From contig CM037598.1 in NCBI GenBank assembly GCA_021018995.1, forward strand, positions 73,302,671 through 73,366,670: DNA of 64,000 bases. The letters are read 5' to 3'. Under the pieces are notes generated by a model. That model saw nothing but the letters and a program-made list of their open reading frames with translations. It made no database searches and was not told the origin of the DNA. Origin of the DNA: Chloranthus sessilifolius (lineage: Eukaryota; Streptophyta; Magnoliopsida; Chloranthales; Chloranthaceae). Made by a program: the position numbers and the translations under genes. How positions within the stretch are numbered: the stretch's first letter is position 1; each line of letters opens with the position of its first letter. Below, one piece after another: positions 46,433 to 56,656 of this stretch.

Positions 46433-46498
46433 GGTCGGGCATATATAATATATACGCCTGACCAAAATCAAGGAAATGGTCTCGATATATTATATACT
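46433..46498. promoter_or_regulatory. Palindrome D copies upstream of antisense gene 1
   Basis: A 31-bp near-palindrome at 46433-46463 extends the D core outward (arms GGTCGGGC and GCCTGACC; two mismatched pairs). A half-decayed copy lies at 46481-46498. They are just upstream of a presumed 5' UTR exon of antisense gene 1. Confidence 0.8.
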
Positions 46499-46499
46499 G

Positions 46500-47812
46500 T
46501 TTAAAAATCCATTAAATTCTCTCTTCCTCCTTCCTTTCTTCTTAAGTCCGGGACAACCCCTTAGGTTTTTTTTTTGGTTTGGCTTGAATTCCATTACCGG
46601 CGGTCACGGGTGTTGATCAAAAGGCGCTTATCCTCCGCCGCTCTTCGTTTTTCTCCCCCATTGAAGGTAACCATTACCTTCCCTTACTTTCTCTTTGTAT
46701 TTTGATAACATTATTGTTTTTCTCTCTCTCTCTTTTTTTTCTTTTGTAGTGAAATGCTTTTTCTTTTTTCATTTCCATTTAAACATATGTGATGCCTATG
46801 TTCCTTTTCTCTCGGTTTTGTTGTGTTTTTTTTTTTTTCCTTAGGCCTATATATATTTATTTTTATTTATTATTATTTTTATTATTATTTATTCATCTCA
46901 TCCTATTTTCTCTTTCTCTTTTTTTTGTTTTCGATGGATTAGCGCATCTTATCTTTTTTTTGGACTTGCACATGGTTTTGCCTTTTTGTTGTTTTTTTTT
47001 TTTTATACACACATATCTCTTTTTTTTGGATTAGTACCCACACACGCATGATTTTTTTTGTTTTTCTTTCTTTTAGTACACACACATCTTTTCTTTCGGA
47101 TTAGTATATACACATGAGTTTTTTCTGTTTTTTTTTTTTTTTTTTAGTACACACCCCCATCCTTTCTTTCGGATTAGTATATGCATATGAGTTTTTTTTA
47201 TTTTTTTTTATTTTTTATTTTTTTTATTTTTTATTTTAGCACACACACACATCTTTTTTTTGTTTTGAATTAGTATACATACACACATGTTGTTATTTTT
47301 TATTTTTTTTTGTTATTATTCTTCACACACGTACACATCTCTCTCTTTTTTGGTTTTGGATTAGTATACATACACATTTTTTCCTTTAGTTAGCACACAC
47401 ACACACACATCTCTCTTTTTTTTTTGTTTTGGATTAGTATACATACACACATGGTTGTTTTTTTTTTTTGTTAGCACACACACACACACACATCTCTCTT
47501 TTTTTGGTTTTGGATTAGTATACATATACATTTTTTTCCTTTAGTTAGCACACACACACACACACATCTCTCTTTTTTTTTTGGTTTTGGATTAGTATAC
47601 ATACACACATGGTTGTTTTTTTTTTTGTTAGCACACACACACACACATCTCTCTTTTTTTTTGTTTTGGATTAGTATACATACACACATGGTTGTTTTTT
47701 TTTTTGTTTTTTTTTTGTTATTATTCTTTGGATTAATGCATATACATATTTTCCTCTTTCTTCTTTTTTTTGTTGGCAACCCCTCATATGCCGATGCGTC
47801 TCATGTTTTCAG
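46500..47812 (+). other. Presumed 5' UTR exon and 1.1-kb intron of antisense gene 1
   Basis: A donor CATTGAAG|GTAACC lies at 46667 and an acceptor GTTTTCAG ends at 47812, two bases before the ATG. The intron is very T-rich. Exon limits upstream are not seen directly. Confidence 0.45.
46985..47740 (+). repeat. ~80-bp T/CA-rich tandem repeat
   Basis: The unit T(n)-GGATTAGTATACATACACACATGG-like block (GGATTAGTATACATACAC) followed by TTAGCACACACACACACATC and CTCTC recurs about nine times. Length varies through the T and CA runs. It lies wholly within the presumed intron. Confidence 0.9.
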
Positions 47813-47813
47813 G

Positions 47814-50118
47814 ATGTCTGGTGACGAGGGGCATGATCAGCAAGAAGGGCCGGAAATGGCCTACGGTCCCCGTGGGGAACTCATTGTGTCTCAGCGCTCC
47901 TCCCAGCCTTGGTATGAGATGCAAGGCGAGGCCGCCCACACCGGCCTCCTCTACTGCCAGCACACCCATATGTCCAACTTCGGGATCGTTGGTCGTAAAA
48001 TGATGGACCCCTCCTCCTTTCCGCTTTTGCTTTCCTTTGATGCCCTCATTATATCTCCACGCCTATCTGATTGATTCCTTTTGCTTGCAGCCCCTGCCAC
48101 ACATTATGTTCCGAGGCGGTTGGTTTGACCTCCAGCTTGTGCTTACCTTCCCCGATGGTGAAGGACCTACTTCTGCGCGGTTTTGGGGACTTCATTTTGT
48201 GCCTCATTGTAAGAGCCGACGGCCTATTTAAAAGCAGAGCGCCAAGACGATGACATTCCACATGGCCGTGGCAGATGGCCTTCACTCCGTGGACTGGTCT
48301 ATGATCACGGGTCCGTGTAGACGGGTGTGCTCAGTGGTACCCACCCGCACATAGAGAGGAGGTGATTCAATGCTAGGGGCCTACCGTCCTCGAGGAACGT
48401 TCGGCTCGGAGGTCAAGCTATCCTGGTTGGTTGATCAGTGTGGGCCTAATGAGTTGGTGGACCGAGGCAGGACATGGACATTTATATCGAGCTTGTACGC
48501 GCACTTATGCTGGCCCGCATCTCCTTACTGTTCCTCCTAGGCAAGACTCTCCTCTCCAACACCAGTGGAGGGCGAGTCTCCTTGTCCCTGGTCAGCCTGA
48601 TAGTGAACTGGGAGACTGTTCATCGATTCGATTAGGGCGGCACTGGCTATGCCGTACTCATGTCCAGCCTAAAGCGGGCCGTGCTTGGGGAGTCTAGCTC
48701 CATTGTGGGTTTCTGGCCTGCCATAGAGGTATTTTATCTTTTGTTTTTAGTTTATTCAATTTTCTTTTATAGCATACCTGTCCTCATCTCTGCCGCTTCT
48801 CGTGCTGAGATACCTTCACTTTCAGTGGTGCCCTCTTCAATCGAGACATTGCTCGTTCCCCTTATGAGTAATCGCACGGGCATTGATGTAGGTATGAAGC
48901 ATTTGGAGTTAGGATCACCTCGCCTCAATTTGATCCCAGGGCAGGTGAAACAATTCCCTTTTTGTAAATTCGTAGCTCAGCTTCTGTGTGCTAGGGGTTC
49001 TGATCAAATGTGCATCCTCTCCGATTTTTCTTCTTTGCGTGTCATCCTCGACCCTTACATAGGATCCCCTTTGAATTTGGCCTCTGGGCCCCTCTCGCTT
49101 TTTGGACCGGACTGTCAGATCATCTTTCTCTCGGATCCCGGACTAGGGCTTATTATTTAGGGGAGAGAGCGGTTCATCAGTATCGCACTCTCATTGCTGT
49201 GCCCCAAGCTCCCCCCGCCGACATGTTGGCCCCAGAGGGCTCCATTGATGAGCTCACCGCTTCATTTTCTTCATCATGGGGTGCCTATCGATGACCTTTC
49301 TCGCCCGGGGTATCAATCTTGGCACGACTCCCGCCCTATCATTTCTTCGCCCACTTCGTGCTAACTTTTTAGCTTTTGGGCGCGATCTCAGGTAATGCCC
49401 CTTTTCTTCTTTCATTCAGCAGCTTTCATGTGGTTACCTTGATTGACCTGTAGCCCTTAATGATAAAATATTTCTCTCTACAGTTTGAGCAGGGCGGCGA
49501 CTCAAATGAGGGGGAAGAGGAGGCCGTTCCCTATGATGCGACAGGTGTTGAACCTTCCAATCCTTCCGGGGCTGGCGTGGCTTCAGGTGCTGGTGCTTCT
49601 GGTAGCTCGCCCGTCGAGGTCCAGGGGACCTTCAAGCGCCTGGATGATGCCTTTTTGTCACGCGTGTGTGCCGACGTGGCCGAAAAGGCACAATTTCTGC
49701 CGAAGCTATCCAGGTCCCACCTCCCGAGCTGATTCCTGGGGTAATCTCTACCTTGTTGCTCCGTTCTCTTTCCCTTTGAATTATGCTGATGGCCTGTGTG
49801 ACTAACACCTCCTTTTTCTTACTGGCCAGGATTATGAGTCGGCAGTGAGTCAGGCCGAATACTACCGTAACCTTGTTAGGCTTAGGGAGACCAAAGTGGT
49901 GAGTGAATGCTGGCCCAAACTAGTCATTTTCCTAGTTTACTCTCTGCCTGTTTCTCTATTTGATGGCTTTTGGTGTGCCTCTGCAGCGTGCTCGTGAGAA
50001 GGAGTCGCGCTCCTTGCTTAGCCGTATCTCTCAGGCATGGACTCGGGTGGGGGAGACCCGTACCTTTCAAAGTGCGAGCCGGCGTCGGAAGAAGTCGAAG
50101 GGGGCTGCCCAGGACTAG
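47814..50118 (+). pseudogene. Antisense gene 1 of element D: plant mobile domain (PMD) protein
   Basis: Opposite in direction to pol. The first exon codes for MSGDEGHDQQEG and a basic/hydrophobic segment. Further exons, in frames interrupted by stops, give SWLVDQCGPNELVDRGRTW, AHLCWPASLLFLLGKTLLS, GTGYAVLMSSLKRAVLGESS and GFWPAIE, matching plant mobile domain proteins. Canonical introns are visible: acceptor at 48090, donor GAG|GTATTT at 48729, intron 49391-49482, donor at 49741, acceptor at 49829, donor GTG|GTGAGT at 49900, acceptor at 49986. The C-terminus is a charged coil ending SKGAAQD. Antisense genes between pol and 3' LTR are known in Tat-lineage elements. Stops in the PMD part suggest decay. 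Confidence 0.7.
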
Positions 50119-50526
50119 TTTATTTTCTGCAAAAGTGGACATAATGAGACAATTTAGACTTTTGATTTATATGGGATATGTAATAACTTTAGACAACAAC
50201 AGTCTCTTTTTTTTTATGGTTTTGTAATTTTCATGGTTTATGCAACTGTTTTATTTGGTTATCTCTTTGCTTTGGTGGTTTCCTCTCTCTTTTTCTTGCT
50301 TGGAACGAACTGGCACCTCTCCAATGATGAGGTTGATCATGCAGGTGACTCTCCGTATGCGACCTATGGGCGGCACGCCACCCGGGTGATTCTCATGGGT
50401 GTGTGGCATGCCCGCCCATGTGCGCTCTCGCGACAAAAAGGTGGGCCAAAATGAACTACGTTCCCCCTTGGGAAAAGAAAATAGACCAGTGTGAGGGGGG
50501 GGGCTTGCCAGCCCCGGCTTAAACTA
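50119..50526. other. Non-coding spacer after antisense gene 1
   Basis: T-rich DNA with no frame of note; presumably the 3' untranslated part of antisense gene 1. Confidence 0.45.
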
Positions 50527-50691
50527 GGCGTATATATTATATACGCCAAGCCAACATTTAGCAATCAATAGTCGGGCGTATATATTATATACGCCTGACC
50601 AATCCTCAGTAAAAAATGGTCGGGCGTATATATTATATACGCCGGGCAAAAATGATTCAAAATTTGCCTTGGCGTATACAATATATACGCC
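50527..50691. promoter_or_regulatory. Palindrome array D upstream of antisense gene 2
   Basis: Three perfect copies (arms GGCGTATATA and TATATACGCC around a T) at 50527-50547, 50575-50595 and 50623-50643, and one with a single mismatch at 50671-50691; the spacing is a regular 48 bp. Copies 2 and 3 extend outward with GTCG / TGAC-type arms. The array ends 170 bp upstream of the ATG of antisense gene 2. Confidence 0.95.
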
Positions 50692-50862
50692 TGCTATAGA
50701 TTGAGCTCAGCGGGCTCCCTATAACCCGTGCCTGATCCCCCCTTGTCTCCTCTTTTACTTTGGTTTGGCTGTTTTGCCCCTCCTTTTATTTCCTTTCTCT
50801 CCCCTCTTTTCTAGCGGGCCCATCGCCATATATTGACCGATAAAGAACCTCTTTGCACGCCG

Positions 50863-52338
50863 ATGGACCTGCCTTCAAAAGGGGGCCCAAGCTTTTATAC
50901 GAGGACCGGTATACTTCCCTGTTTGGACCCAGGGCCCAGCTTTTTGCAAAAATGGCATGATAGTCTGGCCGAGAGCGAGCTTGCTATTCTGAATGGCCTC
51001 GGGTTGTCCCGTCTTTCTTCTCTCCTCGTTGTTCCTCTGTTGCCCAACCTACTACAGGCGGCTTTGGCATCATGGGACCATAGGGCCCATGTTTTTAAAT
51101 TCGGGTCTAGGGAGCTGACCCCAACTTTGGAAGAGTTAGCCTCCCTCACTGGCTTGAAGATGCATCGAGGCCTTGCCAAAGTAGTGCCCAAACCGGGGTA
51201 TGCAAAGGCGGTCCACACGGTCCTTGGCCTGAAGAAGGGTGGATATGAGAAATGTTTCGCTGGAGGGCCCACCAGGTGCTCGGTGAAATTCCTGAGAGAA
51301 CTTTTCGGTGACTCGAGCCTTCGAAAGTTGCCTATTCGAGATCCCTTCAATGTGAAGGCCTTTGCTCTTTATTTGCTGTCGGAGGTTCTCTTCTTCACTG
51401 GGGGGAGAGCTTTTCCCTCGGGCTATGTGATGTTTTGACTGAACTGGAGGGAGGTCGGTCATTGGTACACGTGGTCCTGGCGGAGATGTATCGAGGCTTG
51501 GATGCTGTGGCCTCGGGTCGGGTTGGTATTTTTAGCGGGAGCCCGCTTCTTGTTCATATCTGGTTAGGAGAGCATTTAGCTATCATGGGGCCTGTGCCGA
51601 GATCCTGCTTGATTAGAGGGGATGTGGCTCAGGGTTTTCTGATCTGAAGAGTTCGAGACTACCTGATGGGAGCGTCGAGGAACTGAGCCTGTGGCTATCT
51701 GACGCAGAGCTGACCTGGCAACTTCCCTGGACGGACGGCACCTTTCTGATTGTCCGCTCTCGGGATTGTGAGGGCATCACACTCTTGGGGCTGACCGGTA
51801 GCACATATTACTTCCCATCTCGGGTGCTCCGCCAATTCGGGTACACTCAGCATGTGTCGTGCACCGTGAGGCCACCCCTGTGCTCTCTGATATTCTCTTG
51901 TGGTTCTCTTAGTGATCTTGATCGCACAGCTGCCCTCTGGGAAACCCATCAATTGGCTCATATGTGTAGCTTGGTTCAGGGGGGCATTATCTCTCCGGGT
52001 TACGAGGGTTGGCTAGTATCCGAGGAATTACCTACTCCTAGCCCAGCTTTGGTAGATGTGGTAGAGACAGGGCCCTGGCCATGTAAGGAAGCGATGCTTC
52101 GGACCTGGATCGAGTCCCTTTCCGTAGAGAGGCTGGCTTTGATCGAGACTTTGGAGAAAGAAAGGGTCAGAGCTGATATTGCGGAGGTGAGAGCCGCTAT
52201 AGCCGAAAGCGAGGTTCTTCGGTTGACTGGTCTTTTGACTGAGTCCCAGCTCATGGTAGGTGGATGTCTGATCGAAATGCCCGCGAGGACTCCCTGCTTG
52301 TAGAGATTAGCGCTTTGAAGCATGCTCCCAGCCCTTGA
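50863..52338 (+). pseudogene. Antisense gene 2 of element D: DUF7745/plant-mobile-like protein
   Basis: The frame from 50863 (MDLPSKGGPSF) to 51438 reads FLQKWHDSLAESELAILNGL, then SWDHRAHVFKFGSRELTPTL, EELASLTGLKM and DPFNVKAFALYLLSEVLFFT, the usual start of the DUF7745 family, a relative of the plant mobile domain. Frames then change at least twice. 51680-52303 gives AELTWQLPWTDGTFLIV, GITLLGLTGSTYYFPSRVLR and QFGY, then a coiled coil (ERLALIETLEKERVRADIAE). One base shift near 52260 leads to the probable natural end at 52338. Function of the family is unknown; PMD proteins of the host act in silencing and genome stability. Confidence 0.72.
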
Positions 52339-52339
52339 C

Positions 52340-52689
52340 CTGCTCCTGCACATATCATAGATCATATATACGGGGGGAAAGCCCCCTATCAAAGATCTCT
52401 TTTTGGGTTATCTTTTTCTGTTCTTTTCTTCTTCTCGTTTTTTTTTTTTTTATATACACAGCTATATACATTTTGGGTTTTGCTTCTTGTTGTAAAGAAA
52501 TCAGCAAAAATAGAAAGTGTGTCATGTCGTTATCTTTTTAGGACGTGACACTCAGCAGGCAACACTTGTAAAGGAAGGGAATGAAATCTATACATGCGCT
52601 CTTATTTTGCTTTTTGTAATCCTACAATGTAAGACTTTTTATGGGATTTTTCCCTCTCTTTTTTTCTTCACCTGGTGGGGTTTCTCTCT
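52340..52689. other. T-rich non-coding spacer
   Basis: Contains T(n) runs near 52440 and no long frame; leads into the 61-bp array. Confidence 0.5.
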
Positions 52690-53222
52690 TTTTTTTGGAA
52701 TTTTCTCCTCCACAGTGTGAGGCTTTTTATGGGAAAGGGAAATCTATTATCTTTTTTGGAATTTTCTTCCTCATAGGGTGAGGTTTTTTATGAGAAAGGG
52801 AAATCTATTATCTTTTTTGAAATTTTCTTCCTCACAGGGTGAGGCTTTTTTATGAGAAAGGGAAACCTATTATCTTTTTTGGAATTTTCTTCCTCACAGG
52901 GTGAGGTTTTTTATGGGAAAGGGAAATCTATTATCTTTTTTGGAATTTTCTTCCTCACAGGGTGAGGCTTTTTTATGGGAAAGGGAAATCTATTATCTTT
53001 TTTGGAATTTTCTTCCTCACAGGGTGAGATTTTTTATGGGAAAGGGAAATCTATTATCTTTTTTGGAATTTTCTTCCTCACAGGGTGAGGTTTTTTATGG
53101 GAAAGGGAAATCTATTATCTTTTTTGGAATTTTCTTCCTCACAGGGTGCGATTTTTTATGGGAAAGGGAAATCTATTATCTTTTTTGGAATTTTCTTCCT
53201 CATAGGGTGAGGGTTTTTATGG
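52690..53222 (+). repeat. 60/61-bp tandem array with a hairpin in each unit
   Basis: About nine units of TTTTTGGAATTTTCTTCCTC, ACAGGGTGAGG, TTTTTTATGGGAAAGGG and AAATCTATTATC. In most units CCTCAC pairs with GTGAGG around AGG. Units differ by few substitutions and one T, so the array is recent. Confidence 0.95.
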
Positions 53223-54356
53223 GGCCAAACCAGTGGGTCCTATTTTGAGCATGGTCGAACCCTGTGGGTGAGGCACAGGTTTTTTCCTTTAAACATGGGA
53301 AGGTTAGCTGCCCTGGGATTGGTTCAGCCCTCTGTCTTTCCTTTTGGTCATGCGTCAGACGCTGCGGTAGAGACGACATACTTGACTGGGATCCGATCCA
53401 ATTTCCAACATGAGTGGCCCATCAAAGGGGAGAAGAGGCTTAAGGGGTCCAACCTGAAATAGGCGGGCAAGGACAGATCTTCTCCTAATCAATCTTTTCT
53501 TGACATTTTTGCTCATAGCGCCCAAGACGGGTTTTCGTCATGCCTGTCATCCCTGTTTTTACCCGTAGCGCCCTTTCGGGTTTTCACCACGTCCATGGGT
53601 TCGCTCTCTTACCCCAGGTGCCCTTTCAGGTTTCCACCTGGTCCGCGTGAGTTCGCTGTTTTTACCCGTGATGCCCTTTCGGGTTTTCACCACGTCCGTC
53701 TTGCTTTGAACTCAAATTAATTTTTTCTTTTCTTTTTTTTTTCTTTTCTTATTTTTCTTTTCTTTTTCTTTTCTTCTTTTTTTCAAGAGCCAGAAAGCCA
53801 CGACATGGGCGTCGATTCCGTCATAGCCAGCTGAATGAAGTTTTGTGTGGTTTGTTAACTCGGCTTGTTCTGATGCGGTAGATGTTATAACCGCTTGTGG
53901 ACCTTAAAGAGGTCTTTCTTCCGAGTTGTAATGTGGTTGGGGTTCAAACAGGTTGGGTTTTTCTGGGGATTTGGATCTAAGTTTGGGGTGATTTCTAGGT
54001 TCGGGGACTCCTTTTTCTTTTCGGGGGCCTTTTATGCCCCAGTCATCATTCATTTTTTTCTCTTTTTTTTTGGTTTTTTGATTTTTTTGGTTTTTTTTTT
54101 TTGGGGTACCCCTCCTTTTCCTTGTTGTTCTTTCTTTTTTTTTTTGGGGGGGCCTTCTCCTTCTTTTTGGGTTTGGATTTTTCATCCCTTCTCTTCTTTT
54201 TTGGGATTTTGGGTGGGGCATATGAAAGAAATGGTTGTTGGCCCGAAGTGTGTAGCAAAAAAAGGGTGAAGGTTTTCAGGGAATATTCTTTTGGGCCACT
54301 TGACTTTGAAATGATGGCCTCTTTTATGGAGCCCTTAAGCGGTCACGCATCTACTT
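53223..54356. other. Non-coding 3' region between array and pol end of element D
   Basis: Includes T-rich tracts at 53720-53785 and 54050-54200, and the three ~70-bp repeats listed separately. No gene is supported. Confidence 0.5.
53518..53700 (+). repeat. Three ~70-bp repeats (GCCCTTTCGGGTTTTCACCA type)
   Basis: The segment TTTTTACCCGTAGCGCCCTT, TCGGGTTTTCACCACGTCC recurs three or four times with CCCTTTCGGG or CCCTTTCAGG. A CCGAAAGGG-type short inverted repeat is part of each. Confidence 0.75.
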
Positions 54357-55431
54357 TTATCGAAACTTACCTTGCCCCAAGACGTATGAGTAGAACTTAC
54401 GGAGGTATCCAGCGTTGATGGGCTCAGGAAAGTGGTCTCCGTCCATGGTGGCGAGGTGAACAGCGTACCCTGGCAGAACCTCTCGGATGATGTAGGGTCC
54501 TTCTCAATTTGGCCTAAACTTCCCTCTCAGATCGGCGTGGAGAGACGGAAAAATTTTCTTCAGTACAGTGTCTCCTATTTTCAGGTCTCGACTACGGACG
54601 CGCTTATTGTAAGCACGTGCAATTCTCCTCTGATAGACTTGAGTGTGGCACAAGGCAAGGAGCCTTTTCTCGTCAATTAAATCCAACTGCTCAAAACGGG
54701 CTCTTTCCTCTCACCTGTAGATGGGATTCCAAAAGGATCTAGTACCTCGACTTCAACGTACGGCCTCGTCCCATACACAAGGGAGAATGGTATTGCCCTG
54801 CTATGCGTGCGGATAGATAGACGTTCTATAGGCCCAAAGTGCGAAGGTAATCGCCACTCCAATCTCGTAAGTAACTACCATCTTTTCTAGGATGCGGATC
54901 GAGTTTTGTTGGTCGCCTCATCGCTCCATTTGTTTGAGGCCTGTATGGGGAAGAACGATGATGCTTGATCTTGAACTGCTCACACAAGGCCCGAATGCGC
55001 CTATTAGCAAAATTAGTGCCATTATCAGTTATGATATCTTTGGGTACGCCGAATCTGCAAATGATGTTGTTCTTGATGAACTTCTCAACATGGCTAGCTT
55101 TAATGCTTGTATAGGAGGCCGCCTCTACCCATTTTGTAAAGTATTCCACAGCGACGAGGATGAATTGATGTCCATTGGAAGCCTTAGGATTGATCTTGCC
55201 GACGACATCGAGACCCCAGGTGGCGAACGGCCAAGGGATGGCCATGCTGTGCAAGTCAATGGTCGGAGCGTGTATTAGGCTGGAGTGCTCTTGGCATTTG
55301 TAGCACTTCTGTACGTGCTGGCAACAATCAGTCTCCAAAGTAGTCCAAAAGTATCCTTGCCTTAGAATTTTCTTAGCAAGCATGTGACCGCTGACGTGGG
55401 CTCCGCAGACCCCTTCATGAATCTCCTTCAT
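54357..55431 (-). pseudogene. Tat/Ogre-like integrase
   Basis: N-domain GHMLAKKILRQGYFW with QHVQKCYKCQ, core WGLDVVGKINP (first Asp) and ITDNGTNFAN (second Asp). The block YRPQTNGA, normally followed by the catalytic Glu, is frameshifted at 54913-54918, so the Glu falls in another frame. The tail (RPYVEVEVLDPFG, then HFPEPINAGYLRKFY) ends at 54357. Also interrupted at 54677. Confidence 0.85.
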
Positions 55432-55461
55432 GATCTCAACCGCTTCTTTCTGGGTTAGGCA

Positions 55462-56607
55462 TCAGAGCAGGATATTGTCGTGAGATCGTCTATACAGGAG
55501 ATCACCGCAGATGACGTAGTTTGTTTCCAATCGCTGGATGGTGCGTTTGTCTACCCTTGATGTTCCTTCCGGGATAGTTCGGGTCTCGAGGAAATTCTTG
55601 ATGTCTGAGAACCAGGGTGGTTCATCATCTATCTCTGTAGGACCTTGGATCAGGTGACAGAAAGCTGGTTCATTCCTCTGCTCTATCATGATCGGCTTCA
55701 TAACCACCCCATATGGAATCTCAACCATAGAGGCCAGGGTGGCCAGGGCGTCAGCAAACCGATTTCTTGCTCGTGGCACATAAGAGAAGGTGACTTCCTC
55801 AAAGCAAGTTATCAGATCCTCCAGATGTTCATGGTATGGGATCAGTTTTTCATCCTTGGTCTTCCAATCCTCGTTGGTTTGGCATATAATTAACTGTGAA
55901 TCTCCAAAGACCCTAAGGTGAATTATATTTAGATCAAGAGCCGCCTGTAGACCAGTTATACAGGCCTCATACTCGGTCATATTGTTGGTGCATGGGAAGT
56001 TCAATTTGATGGAGATGGGTATATGGGATCCTTTTGGTGAGATAAGAATGGCGCCAACTCCTTGGCCCTCAACATGCGATGCCCCATCGAAGTGCATTAC
56101 CCAGGGCTCCTCCGTTTCCTCTGTATCTTCATCGGTCACGAACAAAATGTCTTCATCGGGGAATTCGGTCCTTAGAGGCTCATAGTTTGGCAGAGGGTTC
56201 TCAGCAAGATGATCGGCGAGCGCCTGCCCCTTAATCGACTTCTGGGTGACATAAGTAATGTCAAACTCGGATAGGAGTAGTTGCCAACGTGCGGTTCGAC
56301 CAGTGAGAGCAGGTTTCTCGAATAGGTACTTCAACGGATCCATCCGTGCTAGAAGTAGAACGACCTAGGATAACAGGTAGTGTCGAAGTCTCTGAGTAGC
56401 CCAAACGAGCGCTAGGCATGCTTTCTCCAGATGAGAATAGCGCATCTCGTAATCAGTGAATTTCTTGCTTAGGTAATAGATGGCCTGCTCTCTTCTTCCC
56501 ACCTCATCATGCTGTCCTAACACACAGCCCATGGAAAACTCAGTCGTGGACAAGTACATTATCAGGGGTCTATCAGGTACGGGTGGTACCAATACCAGAG
56601 GTTTCAA
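55462..56607 (-). pseudogene. Tat/Ogre-like RNase H plus archaeal-type RNase H
   Basis: 56607-56365 holds the gypsy RNase H start (YYLSKKFTDYEMRYSHLEKA). After a stop, 56343-55462 continues with DPLKYLFEKPALTGRTARWQ, QALADHLAENPLP and a second RNase H: MHFDGASHVEGQGVGAILIS, NNMTEYEACITGL, VFGDSQLIICQ, NRFADALATLASM. The acids of this second domain (D, E, D, D) are all present. The second RNase H is the mark of the Tat lineage. Confidence 0.9.
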
Positions 56608-56656
56608 GAGGTAACCTTTAATCTTGTCGAATGCAGCCTGGCAGTCATCATTCCAC

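Noticed and set aside
52690..53222. Regular repeats that could suggest a CRISPR array
   Set aside because: Units are contiguous, without unique spacers, and the setting is a plant retrotransposon.
53904..54258. Lys/Arg-rich minus frames and Phe-rich plus frames
   Set aside because: Caused by T-rich low-complexity DNA.
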